A stretch of 32,549 bases of DNA from Candidatus Burkholderia verschuerenii. GTDB lineage: Bacteria > Pseudomonadota > Gammaproteobacteria > Burkholderiales > Burkholderiaceae. This document shows, piece after piece, positions 26,195-32,549 of this stretch (position 1 is its first letter; every line of letters starts with the position of its first letter). A model generated the notes under the pieces. The model made no database searches, was not told the DNA's origin, and saw only the letters and a program-made list of their open reading frames with translations. The translations under genes and the position numbers were made by a program. The stretch covers positions 1 through 32,549 of the forward strand of contig NZ_LFJJ01000044.1 in the NCBI RefSeq assembly GCF_001189365.1. Reading direction: 5' to 3'.

Positions 26195-26554
26195 TTAAGC
26201 CCCCCCCGGCGTAGGATAAAGCGCCGCCGCCGCGCCCTGCGGCATCATGAGCGCCTTATTAGCGTTAGCATCACGCCCACCGCGCCGCAACTGAGCGCCC
26301 CCGGCAGGATTCCCCACATACCCATTCTGCTGCGCCAGCAACTTGTCAGTAGGCGATAACGCATCGGCGGCAGCGCGCCCCTTGCCGGGCGCACCGCCAT
26401 AAGGATCGCCGTATCCCTGCGGACTGCCCAGCAGATTCATCTCCGAAGGCGGCACGCCGCCCGCCTGCGCGATCGCCGCATCGGCGAAATTGCCCGCATA
26501 GGCGCAAGGCGCGAGCGCGGCGATGGCCTAAGGCAGAAGAAGCGCGAGTTTCAT
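26195..26554 (-). pseudogene. Small secreted Gly/Ala-rich protein with stop in its signal peptide
   Basis: ATG at 26554 follows TTGGAGATACTG, a good ribosome binding site. The frame reads MKLALLLP, then TAG at 26528-26530 (codon 9), then AIAALAPCAYA|GNFADAAIAQAGGVPPSEMN and on to a natural stop: 119 codons in all. Skipping the TAG gives a typical signal peptide and a mature part rich in Gly, Ala, Pro and Gln (GSPQGYGDPYGGAPGKG, LMMPQGAAAALYPTPGG). No family recognised. Translation from the internal Met at 26455 would give a product with no export signal. The stop looks like a substitution, so this is a second TAG-interrupted gene. Confidence 0.7.
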
Positions 26555-27075
26555 CAGTATCTCCAAGCGAATTGCCGATCCGGCAGCGATCGGATGCCGA
26601 TCGAACGAACCCGTAGCTTACGCGAACGGAAATGATGCAAATGTGCACCAAACCGCGCTCGGACATCGGCGAATGCATCCTTTCAGTGAAGCGCGAATAA
26701 ACCTGAAAGCGCGCATGCAACGCACTTGTGCGCGCGTTTAAACAGGATATTGCGCGCCATCGCCGGCTACGGCCAAAAGTTATGCCGATGCGGCCATTCA
26801 TGTCGTAGCGCACGCGAGGTCTTCGACCCTTCGCCGATAATCAACCTACCGTATGGCTCGCTGCAACGACGTGTGCGTCACAGACCAGACGCATCCGACG
26901 ATAAACATGCGGAACAGCGGCATCCGTCAGACGAGTGCCGACAGAAGAATCAAGGCCAATCAACGAGGCTTTCCGGGCAGGCGCATTTGCACGCATTCCG
27001 GACGGCAGCGCCCCGCACAGGGCGCACCGTCGCGAAGTGAATCGGCAGGGACGCACGAACACGGGCGGGGAACAC
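26555..27075. other. 521-bp gene-free region upstream of the acyltransferase
   Basis: Several open frames cross this stretch, but none has a ribosome binding site or a recognisable product. The acyltransferase frame is open through its last 140 bp, yet the residues there have no family match. It presumably holds the promoter of the rightward exopolysaccharide genes; I cannot point to a convincing -10/-35. Confidence 0.5.
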
Positions 27076-27726
27076 ATGGACAGAGTGATCGACGAGCTGA
27101 TCGACGAGCGACGCATCGAGGCTGCCGGCAAGAGCGGCCGCGACGACGCTCATCCGTCGCGCGCCACGCAGACGGCGGGCAAGGTCATCGACCTGTCGCT
27201 CGCGGGTCCGGGCAACTTCGTCGCCAAGCGCGGCGTGCTGACCGAGATTGTGTGGTTCTTTCTCGAAGCCTGCTTCATCAACAACAAACTCATTCCGCTG
27301 TCGTTCGTGCGCGTCGCGCTGCTGCGCGCGTTCGGCGCGCGTATCGGCAAGAACTGCCGCATGCCGCATCCGATTCGCGTGAAGGCGCCGTGGAATCTCG
27401 AAGTCGGCGACAATTGCTGGTTCGGCGTCGACGCCTGGATCTACAACCAGACCAACATTCGTATCGGCAACAACGTGTGCATCTCGCAGGGCGCGTTCCT
27501 CACCACGGGCTCGCACGATGTCGCCGGCAACATGGATTTGCAGGTCGCGCCGATCGTGATCGAGGACGGTGTCTGGATCACATCCAAATGCGTGGTGCAG
27601 ATGGGCGTCACCATCGGCCGTTCCGCGGTCGCCACGCCGCTGTCCGTCGTGCACCGCTCGCTCGAAGCGGAAGGCGTGTACGGCGGCAATCCGGTGCGCT
27701 TCATCAGAAAGCGCTTTCCCGCCTGA
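27076..27726 (+). CDS. wcaF: WcaF-like acyltransferase (left-handed beta-helix)
   Basis: 216 aa. Hexapeptide repeats form the left-handed beta-helix of the LbH acyltransferases: IGKNCRMPHPIRVKAPWNLEVGDNCWFG, IRIGNNVCISQGAFLTTGSHDV, IVIEDGVWITSKCVVQMGVTIG and the C-terminal VYGGNPVRFIRKR. The catalytic His is in TTGSHDV. Family members put acetyl groups on exopolysaccharide or O-antigen sugars. The ATG at 27076 follows GGGGAACAC and starts the conserved part. An ATG at 26935 is in frame but adds an unrelated extension. It lies downstream of the inverted repeat, away from the glycosyltransferases, and is intact. Confidence 0.85.
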   Translation: MDRVIDELIDERRIEAAGKSGRDDAHPSRATQTAGKVIDLSLAGPGNFVAKRGVLTEIVWFFLEACFINNKLIPLSFVRVALLRAFGARIGKNCRMPHPIRVKAPWNLEVGDNCWFGVDAWIYNQTNIRIGNNVCISQGAFLTTGSHDVAGNMDLQVAPIVIEDGVWITSKCVVQMGVTIGRSAVATPLSVVHRSLEAEGVYGGNPVRFIRKRFPA

Positions 27727-28136
27727 CGATCGCCGCGCCAGGCGCGCACGCGCCCTGTGTGTGACATCCATCAATGGAAACGTTGTTCGTGGTCTCGAGG
27801 CGTCGCGCTACGTGGGCAATGACGCATACAGACGACGCGCCTGGCCCGATGCTTCAGTTTCGTTCGCATGAGAGAGGCGGGCGGCGAGCAGCATGAGCCG
27901 GAAATCGTGAACCCGAATCGTGGGACACCGCGAAGGAGGCAGCGAGGCTGGACCGGAACCCTGCAATGCTTACGAGGATTCGCAGCAGGGCGCCGTCGAT
28001 ATCGATCGGATTCGTCAGCGCGCGTGGCATCGACGGATACGACGTTTTGAACCAAGGGTCAAAAAGCGCGGTGAGTGCCGGGCATCCGACGATGCGGGCG
28101 TGCCGCTCAAGCACGGAATAACAAGGAGTACGGGGC
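27727..28136. other. 410-bp gene-free region between acyltransferase and GMC genes
   Basis: No coding sequence can be supported here on either strand. Open frames on both strands have no ribosome binding site and do not align with known exopolysaccharide genes. The gap is long for a gene cluster and could be the scar of a lost gene, but nothing recognisable is left. Confidence 0.5.
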
Positions 28137-29852
28137 ATGTTCATTGACAGCCGAAGCGTGGAAGAAGGCGCAGTCATCGATACCACGGTGTGCATCATCG
28201 GCGTCGGCGTGGCGGGGATCACGATGGCGCTCGAGCTCGAAAAGCAGGGCATCAACGCATGCCTGCTGGAAAGCGGCGGCTACAAAGCCGACGACGAAAC
28301 GCGCGACCTGTATCGCGGCGAAAACGTCGGCGTGCCGTACGAGTTCGCCGACGGCAGCAGCAACTGCTGGGGCGGCTGGTGCCGTCCGCTCGATCCGTGG
28401 GACTTCGAAAAGCGCGACTGGGTGACCGACAGCGGCTGGCCCTTCGGACTCGACGAACTGCGCCCCTACTACGCGCGCACGCATCAATTGCTGCAACTCG
28501 GCGAGAACAACTTCGATCCGGCTTACTGGGAAGCGGCGATCCATCGCAACGACGTGCGCCGTCATCCGTTCCCGAGCGGCAAGGTGCGCGACACGATCTC
28601 GCAGTTCAGCCCGCCGGTGCGCTTCGGCAAGGTCTATCGCAACCAGTTGCTGGCGGCGAAGAACGTGCGCGTGCCGCTGTTCGCCAACGCGCTGAACATC
28701 GATACCGACGCGGACGCCAAGACCGTCACGCAGATCGACGTCGCCACGCTGTCGGGCCGCCGTTTCGCGGTGCGCGCGAAGCAGTTCGTGCTGGCGACGG
28801 GCGGCATCGAGAATGCGCGTCTGCTGCTGGCGTCGAACAAGGTGCAGAAGGCGGGTCTGGGCAACGGCAACGATCTGGTCGGCCGTTACTTCATGGATCA
28901 TCCGCGCATCATGTCGGCGAAGGTGAATTTCCGCGACGAATGGGCGCGCAACAAGCTGTACGACATCAAGTATCACTACCAGAACAAGGCTGTGTCCGCG
29001 CACGGCACCTTCATCTCGTCGCAGTTCGCGCTGACGCAATCGGTGCTCGAGAAAGAGAAGCTGCTGAACGCGCGCTCGTGGTTCTACTCGGTGTTCCGCG
29101 GCGAAAACACGGAAGGCGCGGAAGCGCCGATCCGCGCCAAGCAGGCGGTGTTGAAGAAGGATCAGCCCGGCTACAGCATGAGCGGCGATATCGTCAAAAT
29201 GCTGATGCATCCGGTCGATACCGCGTGCTTCGGTCTCGCGCGCCTCTTGCAGCCGCGTTCGCTGATCACCGAGGTGAAGATCCAGACCATCGTCGAAGCG
29301 GAGCCGAATCGCGACAGCCGCGTGACGCTCTCGACGCAGAAGGATGCGCTGGGCCTCAATCGCGTCGTGGTCGACTGGCAGGTGACGGAACTGGTTAAGC
29401 GCACTTTCGATCGCACGGTTGCGCTGCTCGCCGATGAGCTCAAGCGCGGCAACGTCACCGATATCGAACTCGACGAAGAGCTCGAAGGCAAGCCGTGGCC
29501 CGCGCAGCTCGAAGGCACCTGGCATCACATGGGCACGACGCGCATGCACGATTCCGACAAGCAGGGCGTGGTCGACCGCAACCTGAAGGTGCACGGCATG
29601 AGCAACCTGTATGTCGCGGGCAGCTCGGTGTTCCCGACCGTCGGCGCGAACTTCCCGACCATCACGATCGCCGCGATGACGCTGCGTCTCGCGGGCCATC
29701 TCGGCCGCGTGATCAAGGGCGAGGACGGATCGGCGACGCTGGTCGCATCGTCGGGACTGCCGCTGCGTAGCGACGCGCCGGAAAGCCTGCCGATGGCCGC
29801 ATCGGCGATGCATATGCCGGGCGATCTGGCCTGGCCGCTGGCCAAGAAGTAA
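28137..29852 (+). CDS. GMC-family oxidoreductase, exopolysaccharide-cluster type
   Basis: 571 aa, FAD-dependent. The N-terminal dinucleotide motif is TTVCIIGVGVAGITMALELEKQG (Gly-x-Gly-x-x-Gly near residues 22-27), the GMC N-domain has SSNCWGGWCRPLDPWDF, and the C-terminal domain has HHMGTTRMHDSDKQGVVD and GANFPTITIAAMTLRLAGHL. The His pair at HHMGTTRM is the likely catalytic region. No signal peptide or transmembrane helix, so cytoplasmic. GMC enzymes oxidise alcohols, and the relevant substrate here is unknown; position suggests a sugar or lipid-linked repeat unit. ATG follows AAGGAGTACGGGGC. The frame is intact. Confidence 0.88.
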   Translation: MFIDSRSVEEGAVIDTTVCIIGVGVAGITMALELEKQGINACLLESGGYKADDETRDLYRGENVGVPYEFADGSSNCWGGWCRPLDPWDFEKRDWVTDSGWPFGLDELRPYYARTHQLLQLGENNFDPAYWEAAIHRNDVRRHPFPSGKVRDTISQFSPPVRFGKVYRNQLLAAKNVRVPLFANALNIDTDADAKTVTQIDVATLSGRRFAVRAKQFVLATGGIENARLLLASNKVQKAGLGNGNDLVGRYFMDHPRIMSAKVNFRDEWARNKLYDIKYHYQNKAVSAHGTFISSQFALTQSVLEKEKLLNARSWFYSVFRGENTEGAEAPIRAKQAVLKKDQPGYSMSGDIVKMLMHPVDTACFGLARLLQPRSLITEVKIQTIVEAEPNRDSRVTLSTQKDALGLNRVVVDWQVTELVKRTFDRTVALLADELKRGNVTDIELDEELEGKPWPAQLEGTWHHMGTTRMHDSDKQGVVDRNLKVHGMSNLYVAGSSVFPTVGANFPTITIAAMTLRLAGHLGRVIKGEDGSATLVASSGLPLRSDAPESLPMAASAMHMPGDLAWPLAKK

Positions 29853-29873
29853 GGCGTTTGTCTGCATCGCCCG

Positions 29874-29915
29874 AAGCGCCGCCGGATCGCACGTCCGGCG
29901 GCGCTTTCTGTTTTG
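29874..29915 (+). terminator. Rho-independent terminator after the GMC gene
   Basis: AAGCGCCGCCGGA (29874-29886) pairs perfectly with TCCGGCGGCGCTT (29894-29906) across a seven-base loop, followed by TTCTGTTTT. The 13-bp GC-rich stem is the strongest terminator in the window and separates the GMC gene from the lipoprotein gene. Confidence 0.85.
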
Positions 29916-29941
29916 GGCCGGGCTGCCTCGTTATATATAAT
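29913..29941 (+). promoter_or_regulatory. Sigma-70 promoter of the lipoprotein gene
   Basis: Perfect -10 TATAAT at 29936-29941 with TTGGGC at 29913-29918 as -35 and a 17-bp spacer. It overlaps the tail of the terminator and drives a short leader of about 30 nt to the GTG at 29977. Confidence 0.6.
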
Positions 29942-29976
29942 CGCCGGTCCAGTCCTGGCTTCGAGGTAACGCTCTC

Positions 29977-30453
29977 GTGAAAACGCTCATCGCATCCGCA
30001 CTCCTGGTTTCCATGCTCGCCGCGTGTTCGTCGGCGGAGAAGGAGAAGCAGAAAGAGGCCGGCTACATGCACACGGAGCAATCGCTCGGCGATGCCCAGC
30101 GCGCCGCGACCATCTCTTGCGACAGCGCCGCTCAATGCGATGCCGTCTGGTCGCTGACCAAGACCTACGTCCAGCAGAATTCGAAGGAACGCCTGACGCG
30201 CGCCGACGACGACGCGATTCAAACCGACGTGCCTTACGATTCGGGAAAAGCCGTGTTTTCGGCGACGCGTGTCGCCAATGGAGCGGGAAGCGGAAAGGGC
30301 GGCGGCGCGATCGTCACGCTCTACGCGCAATGTCGCGGCATGTACGAACCGGACCGCAAGCGCGGCTCGGATTACGACGACTGCGCGGAGAAGATTCTCT
30401 CCACGCAGAACGGTTTCGCGGCTTATTTGCGGGCGCATTTGCCCGCGCGGTGA
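29977..30453 (+). CDS. Small lipoprotein of unknown function
   Basis: 158 aa. GTG start at 29977 after GAGG in TTCGAGGTAACG. The lipoprotein signal MKTLIASALLVSMLAACSS has a good lipobox (MLAAC), so the mature chain begins at Cys17 and is lipid-anchored. The periplasmic part is polar, with two Cys pairs (SCDSAAQCD, QCRGMYEPD...DDCAEKI) that could form disulphides. No family recognised. It has its own promoter and converges on the glycosyltransferase; a role in exopolysaccharide is only suggested by position. Confidence 0.75.
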   Translation: MKTLIASALLVSMLAACSSAEKEKQKEAGYMHTEQSLGDAQRAATISCDSAAQCDAVWSLTKTYVQQNSKERLTRADDDAIQTDVPYDSGKAVFSATRVANGAGSGKGGGAIVTLYAQCRGMYEPDRKRGSDYDDCAEKILSTQNGFAAYLRAHLPAR

Positions 30454-30486
30454 TCAGCGCTTGATCGACGTTTGATCAGCGCTTGA
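30451..30486. repeat. 14-bp direct repeat across two convergent stop codons
   Basis: TGATCAGCGCTTGA occurs at 30451-30464 and again at 30473-30486, a 22-bp period. The first copy contains the TGA of the lipoprotein gene, the second contains (on the other strand) the TGA of the glycosyltransferase. Probably a local duplication. Confidence 0.6.
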
Positions 30487-31675
30487 GCGAGGCGGCCATC
30501 GGGCCGCGCGCGAAGGCATCGCCGCGCGTCGTGCCGCCGGTTTCGCACAGCACGCGCAACAGGTCTTTCGACATCGCATCGACGTGAAAGCGCTTCATGA
30601 AGGTCTGGAGCGCCTGTTCGCGCATCGCTTCGCGGGCGGCGGCGTCCATCTTCAGCCACGCCGACAGTGCATCGGTCGCGCCTTCGACGGTATCGGTCGT
30701 CACGATGCCCGCGCGATCGTCCTTCACTTCGCGCCAGATATTCACCTTGTCGGAAATCAGCACCGGCATGCGCAAACCCAACGCTTCCGCCACCGCGATA
30801 CCGAAATTCTCCTGATGCGACGGCAGCGCGAACACGTCGCTTACGCGGAACGCGCCCCACTTTTCTTCGCCCGTCAGCATGCCGGTCCAGGTCATGCGAT
30901 CCGCGATGCCGAGTTCCTTCGACAGCGCGCGCAACTGGATTGCGTAGTCGCTGTCGTCGGGGCCGGCCATCACGAGATGCGCGTTCGGATCGAGATCGCG
31001 CACGGCGGCGAAGGCCTTGATCAAGAGATCGCAGCCCTTCTTTTCGTGGATGCGGCCGAGGAACAGAATCGAGCGCTTGTCCGCGAGATGCGGGAATTTC
31101 GATAGAAACGCATCGCGCAGGGCGGGCGAGTCGTCGGGCGGCTGACGCGTGCCGAACGCGACTACTTCCTCGTTCGCGCGATACAGCTTGAACGACTGAC
31201 GCGCCAGCAGCTTCTCTTCCTGCGTCGTAAAGAGCACGCGCTTGGCATCGCGCAATACGCGATATTCCGCCCACGGCCAGTACAGACACTTCTTAAGATG
31301 CTTGAGCGGATAGGTGCGCTTGAACCACGGATCGAGCATGCCGTGCGGGAACACGTAGTAAGGCACGTTGCTGTTGCGCAGCGCCTTCCACGCACCGTAG
31401 CTCTGATACTGCCAAAGCCCGTTGACGATCACCGCATCGAAGCGCGCGGCGTGATCGTTGAGCCACGGCACCAGCGCCGGGCACAGGCCGTAGAAGCCTT
31501 TCGACGGTCCGAGCGCGTGCAGGCGCAGCGGGAACGCGGCGACATAGGGCGCGTCGAGCGATACGACTTCGATTTCGTGACCCATCGCCCGCATGCTGAG
31601 GCCGCTTTGCAGCACGCCTTCGGTGGGGCCGCCCGCGCGCGGATCGACGGTGGAGAGCAGATGCAGGATCTTCAT
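30476..31675 (-). CDS. GT4-family glycosyltransferase
   Basis: 399 aa, GT-B fold. The N-terminus is ILHLLSTVDPRAGGPTEGVLQSGLSM, the acceptor side has YYVFPHGMLDPWFKRTYPLKHLKK, and donor-side blocks are ILFLGRIHEKKGCDLLIKAFAAV, HLVMAGPDDSDY and the ENFGIAVAEALGLRMPVLISDKVN EX7E segment. The open frame extends upstream to 31924, but family similarity starts at MKILHLL, so ATG 31675 is used. It lies 37 bp after the membrane protein gene on the same strand, most likely co-transcribed. The frame is intact. Confidence 0.87.
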   Translation of the reverse strand: MKILHLLSTVDPRAGGPTEGVLQSGLSMRAMGHEIEVVSLDAPYVAAFPLRLHALGPSKGFYGLCPALVPWLNDHAARFDAVIVNGLWQYQSYGAWKALRNSNVPYYVFPHGMLDPWFKRTYPLKHLKKCLYWPWAEYRVLRDAKRVLFTTQEEKLLARQSFKLYRANEEVVAFGTRQPPDDSPALRDAFLSKFPHLADKRSILFLGRIHEKKGCDLLIKAFAAVRDLDPNAHLVMAGPDDSDYAIQLRALSKELGIADRMTWTGMLTGEEKWGAFRVSDVFALPSHQENFGIAVAEALGLRMPVLISDKVNIWREVKDDRAGIVTTDTVEGATDALSAWLKMDAAAREAMREQALQTFMKRFHVDAMSKDLLRVLCETGGTTRGDAFARGPMAASLKR

Positions 31676-31712
31676 ATTCGAACTCGATTCAATGCGTGGG
31701 CGGGCGGCCGGA

Positions 31713-32295
31713 TCAGGCCGACGGCGCGAACGAACTCGCACCGGCGGGCGGGTCGTTGCGGCCCGGTCCTTCGTGCGTGAGGTCGAGCGCGTGCGCCGCA
31801 TGCGCGGGCAGGGCTTCGGGCATCGGTTCGTCGAAGGGACGGAAGTCGGGCGGCACGCCGTAATACGGTTTCCTGAACGAGCGACGGCTCGGATTCTGCG
31901 TGGCGGCACGCTCGCGGATGGCATGCGCGATGCGTCCGTACGCCGCCACCAGCAGACCGAGCGCGACGCCGTACACGACGCCCGAGAAGCGGTTGCCGAG
32001 CGGATTGCCGCCGACCGACGTCGCGGGCAGCGAGGCCACGATCAGCAGCGCGCGGCCGAGCACGGGCAGATACATCACGTCGGGCGCGCGCGACTTCCAT
32101 GCGCGATACGCCATCGAGCCGCGATACAGCGCCCACAGAACGGCGATCGGCAGCGCGATGCCAAACAGAATGCCGCCCGCGAAGAACTGATAGACCCAGA
32201 AATTGTGGCCCGCGGCCCATTCCTTGATCGCGTAGAAGTCCTTCTTGCTGAACTGGCCCGCGAGGTCCGGCAGATAGGTCGGCGAATAGCGAGTC
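31713..32295 (-). pseudogene. Exopolysaccharide membrane protein (polymerase-like), cut by IS element
   Basis: The C-terminal part, about 190 residues, begins near GPTRYSPTYLPDLAGQFSKKDFYAIKEWAAGHNFWVYQFF. Three hydrophobic segments follow (FFAGGILFGIALPIAVLWALY, VLGRALLIVASLPATSVGG, FSGVVYGVALGLLVAAYGRI) and then a long polar tail. This resembles the end of a polysaccharide polymerase or O-antigen-ligase-like protein, but I cannot assign the family firmly. Upstream, the frame runs into IS5-family sequence at about 32295, so the N-terminal part is gone from this window. The next gene on the same strand is a glycosyltransferase. Confidence 0.65.
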
Positions 32296-32549
32296 GGGCC
32301 TGCAAAATTGAATTTGCCGGAATGGACCCGACGACGCAGTCTGGTGCAGACGTAAACGCACATCTCAGCCAGGTCTGCAGCGCACGAGTAGAGGTTGAGG
32401 CATGACGTTGAGCTGAAAACGCGCCCACGCGAGCAGCAAAAAGAATATAGGGCCAAGGCCCAGACGAACGATCGCGCGCAGCAGCCAGCGCAGGTTGTAG
32501 CCGGCCGCACACAGCACCGCATGCAGCGCGTCGCCGGTTTGCCCCTTGA
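32296..32549 (-). mobile_element. IS5-family insertion sequence, 3' part, runs off the window
   Basis: The boundary near 32296 is where the membrane protein frame meets GGGCCTGCAAAATTGAAT, a likely terminal inverted repeat. Inside it, the end of a transposase gene is visible. Orientation and target duplication cannot be read because the other end lies outside. The exact boundary is uncertain by a few bases. Confidence 0.65.
32365..32549 (-). CDS. IS5-family transposase, C-terminal part
   Basis: The first 61 codons visible from the window edge read KGQTGDALHAVLCAAGYNLR, WLLRAIVRLGLGPIFFLLLAW and so on to a TGA at 32365-32367. This is the conserved C-terminal segment of IS5-type DDE transposases, with the short hydrophobic tail typical of the group. 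The catalytic domain is beyond the window. Another frame is open across the same bases (begins MRCCVRPATTC) and fuses into the membrane protein, but that fusion is an artefact of the insertion. Confidence 0.75.
   Translation of the reverse strand, partial: KGQTGDALHAVLCAAGYNLRWLLRAIVRLGLGPIFFLLLAWARFQLNVMPQPLLVRCRPG

Noticed and set aside
25416-26198. Open frames within the inverted repeat arms and spacer
   Set aside because: They mirror each other because the DNA is repeated, lack start signals, and have no family match beyond copies of the same repeat.
27854-28255. Minus-strand frame with DPWFKTSYP, resembling DPWFKRTYP of the glycosyltransferase at 30476-31675
   Set aside because: Similarity is limited to a few residues, the frame overlaps the GMC start, and flanking blocks of the glycosyltransferase family are missing.
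31713-32522. A 269-aa protein beginning MRCCVRP and running into the membrane protein
   Set aside because: Its first 65 or so residues are an out-of-frame reading of the IS5-family transposase, so it is a fusion created by the insertion.

Overview
The window looks like a chromosomal segment of a Burkholderia sensu lato bacterium (Burkholderia, Paraburkholderia or Caballeronia). This is an inference from protein content and GC-rich codon use: a PhaP-type phasin, an MdeB-like E1 dehydrogenase paired with an Lrp-type regulator, an orphan ParA, a chaperone-usher operon, a Wca-like exopolysaccharide cluster and an intergenic repeat type I associate with this group. No rRNA, tRNA or CRISPR was seen.

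Layout. 0-10.4 kb is housekeeping and metabolism: nadE (3' end lost), an ammonium transporter with a sigma-54 promoter (frameshifted), a phosphoribosyltransferase (frameshifted), mdeB with a divergent Lrp/AsnC regulator (frameshifted), a LysR regulator, a ParA ATPase, an Ap4A phosphorylase-like enzyme and an HtrA-like protease. 10.4-11.9 kb holds four small unassigned genes with good ribosome binding sites. 12.0-16.4 kb is a leftward fimbrial operon (subunit, chaperone, usher) whose usher carries two frameshifts. 16.9-20.2 kb has a DMT-family exporter with an internal stop, an HTH regulator, a phasin with clear promoter and terminator, a DOPA-dioxygenase-like gene and a small Tat-exported protein. 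At about 20.45 kb the 3' end of a flavoprotein oxidase gene abuts, head to head, a gmd gene lacking its first codons. 20.45-32.3 kb is an exopolysaccharide region: GDP-fucose synthesis, three glycosyltransferases, a WcaF-like acyltransferase, a GMC oxidoreductase and a membrane protein cut by an IS5-family element that runs off the right end. A 327-bp inverted repeat pair lies within it.

The dominant signal is gene decay. About ten of roughly thirty genes are truncated, frameshifted or interrupted by a stop, usually by one or two bases while the rest of the frame stays well conserved. The lesions hit nitrogen uptake, transcriptional control, fimbriae and exopolysaccharide, and include substitutions, indels, rearrangement junctions and an IS insertion. 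That fits a recently host-restricted symbiont or pathogen in an early stage of reductive evolution. Draft-assembly error remains an alternative for the small indels and for the gmd junction.

I did not find a convincing new defence or mobile system. The observations most worth checking are the gmd/oxidase junction, the long inverted repeat, the concentration of lesions in surface genes, and the well-preserved nitrogen-control promoter in front of a broken transporter.
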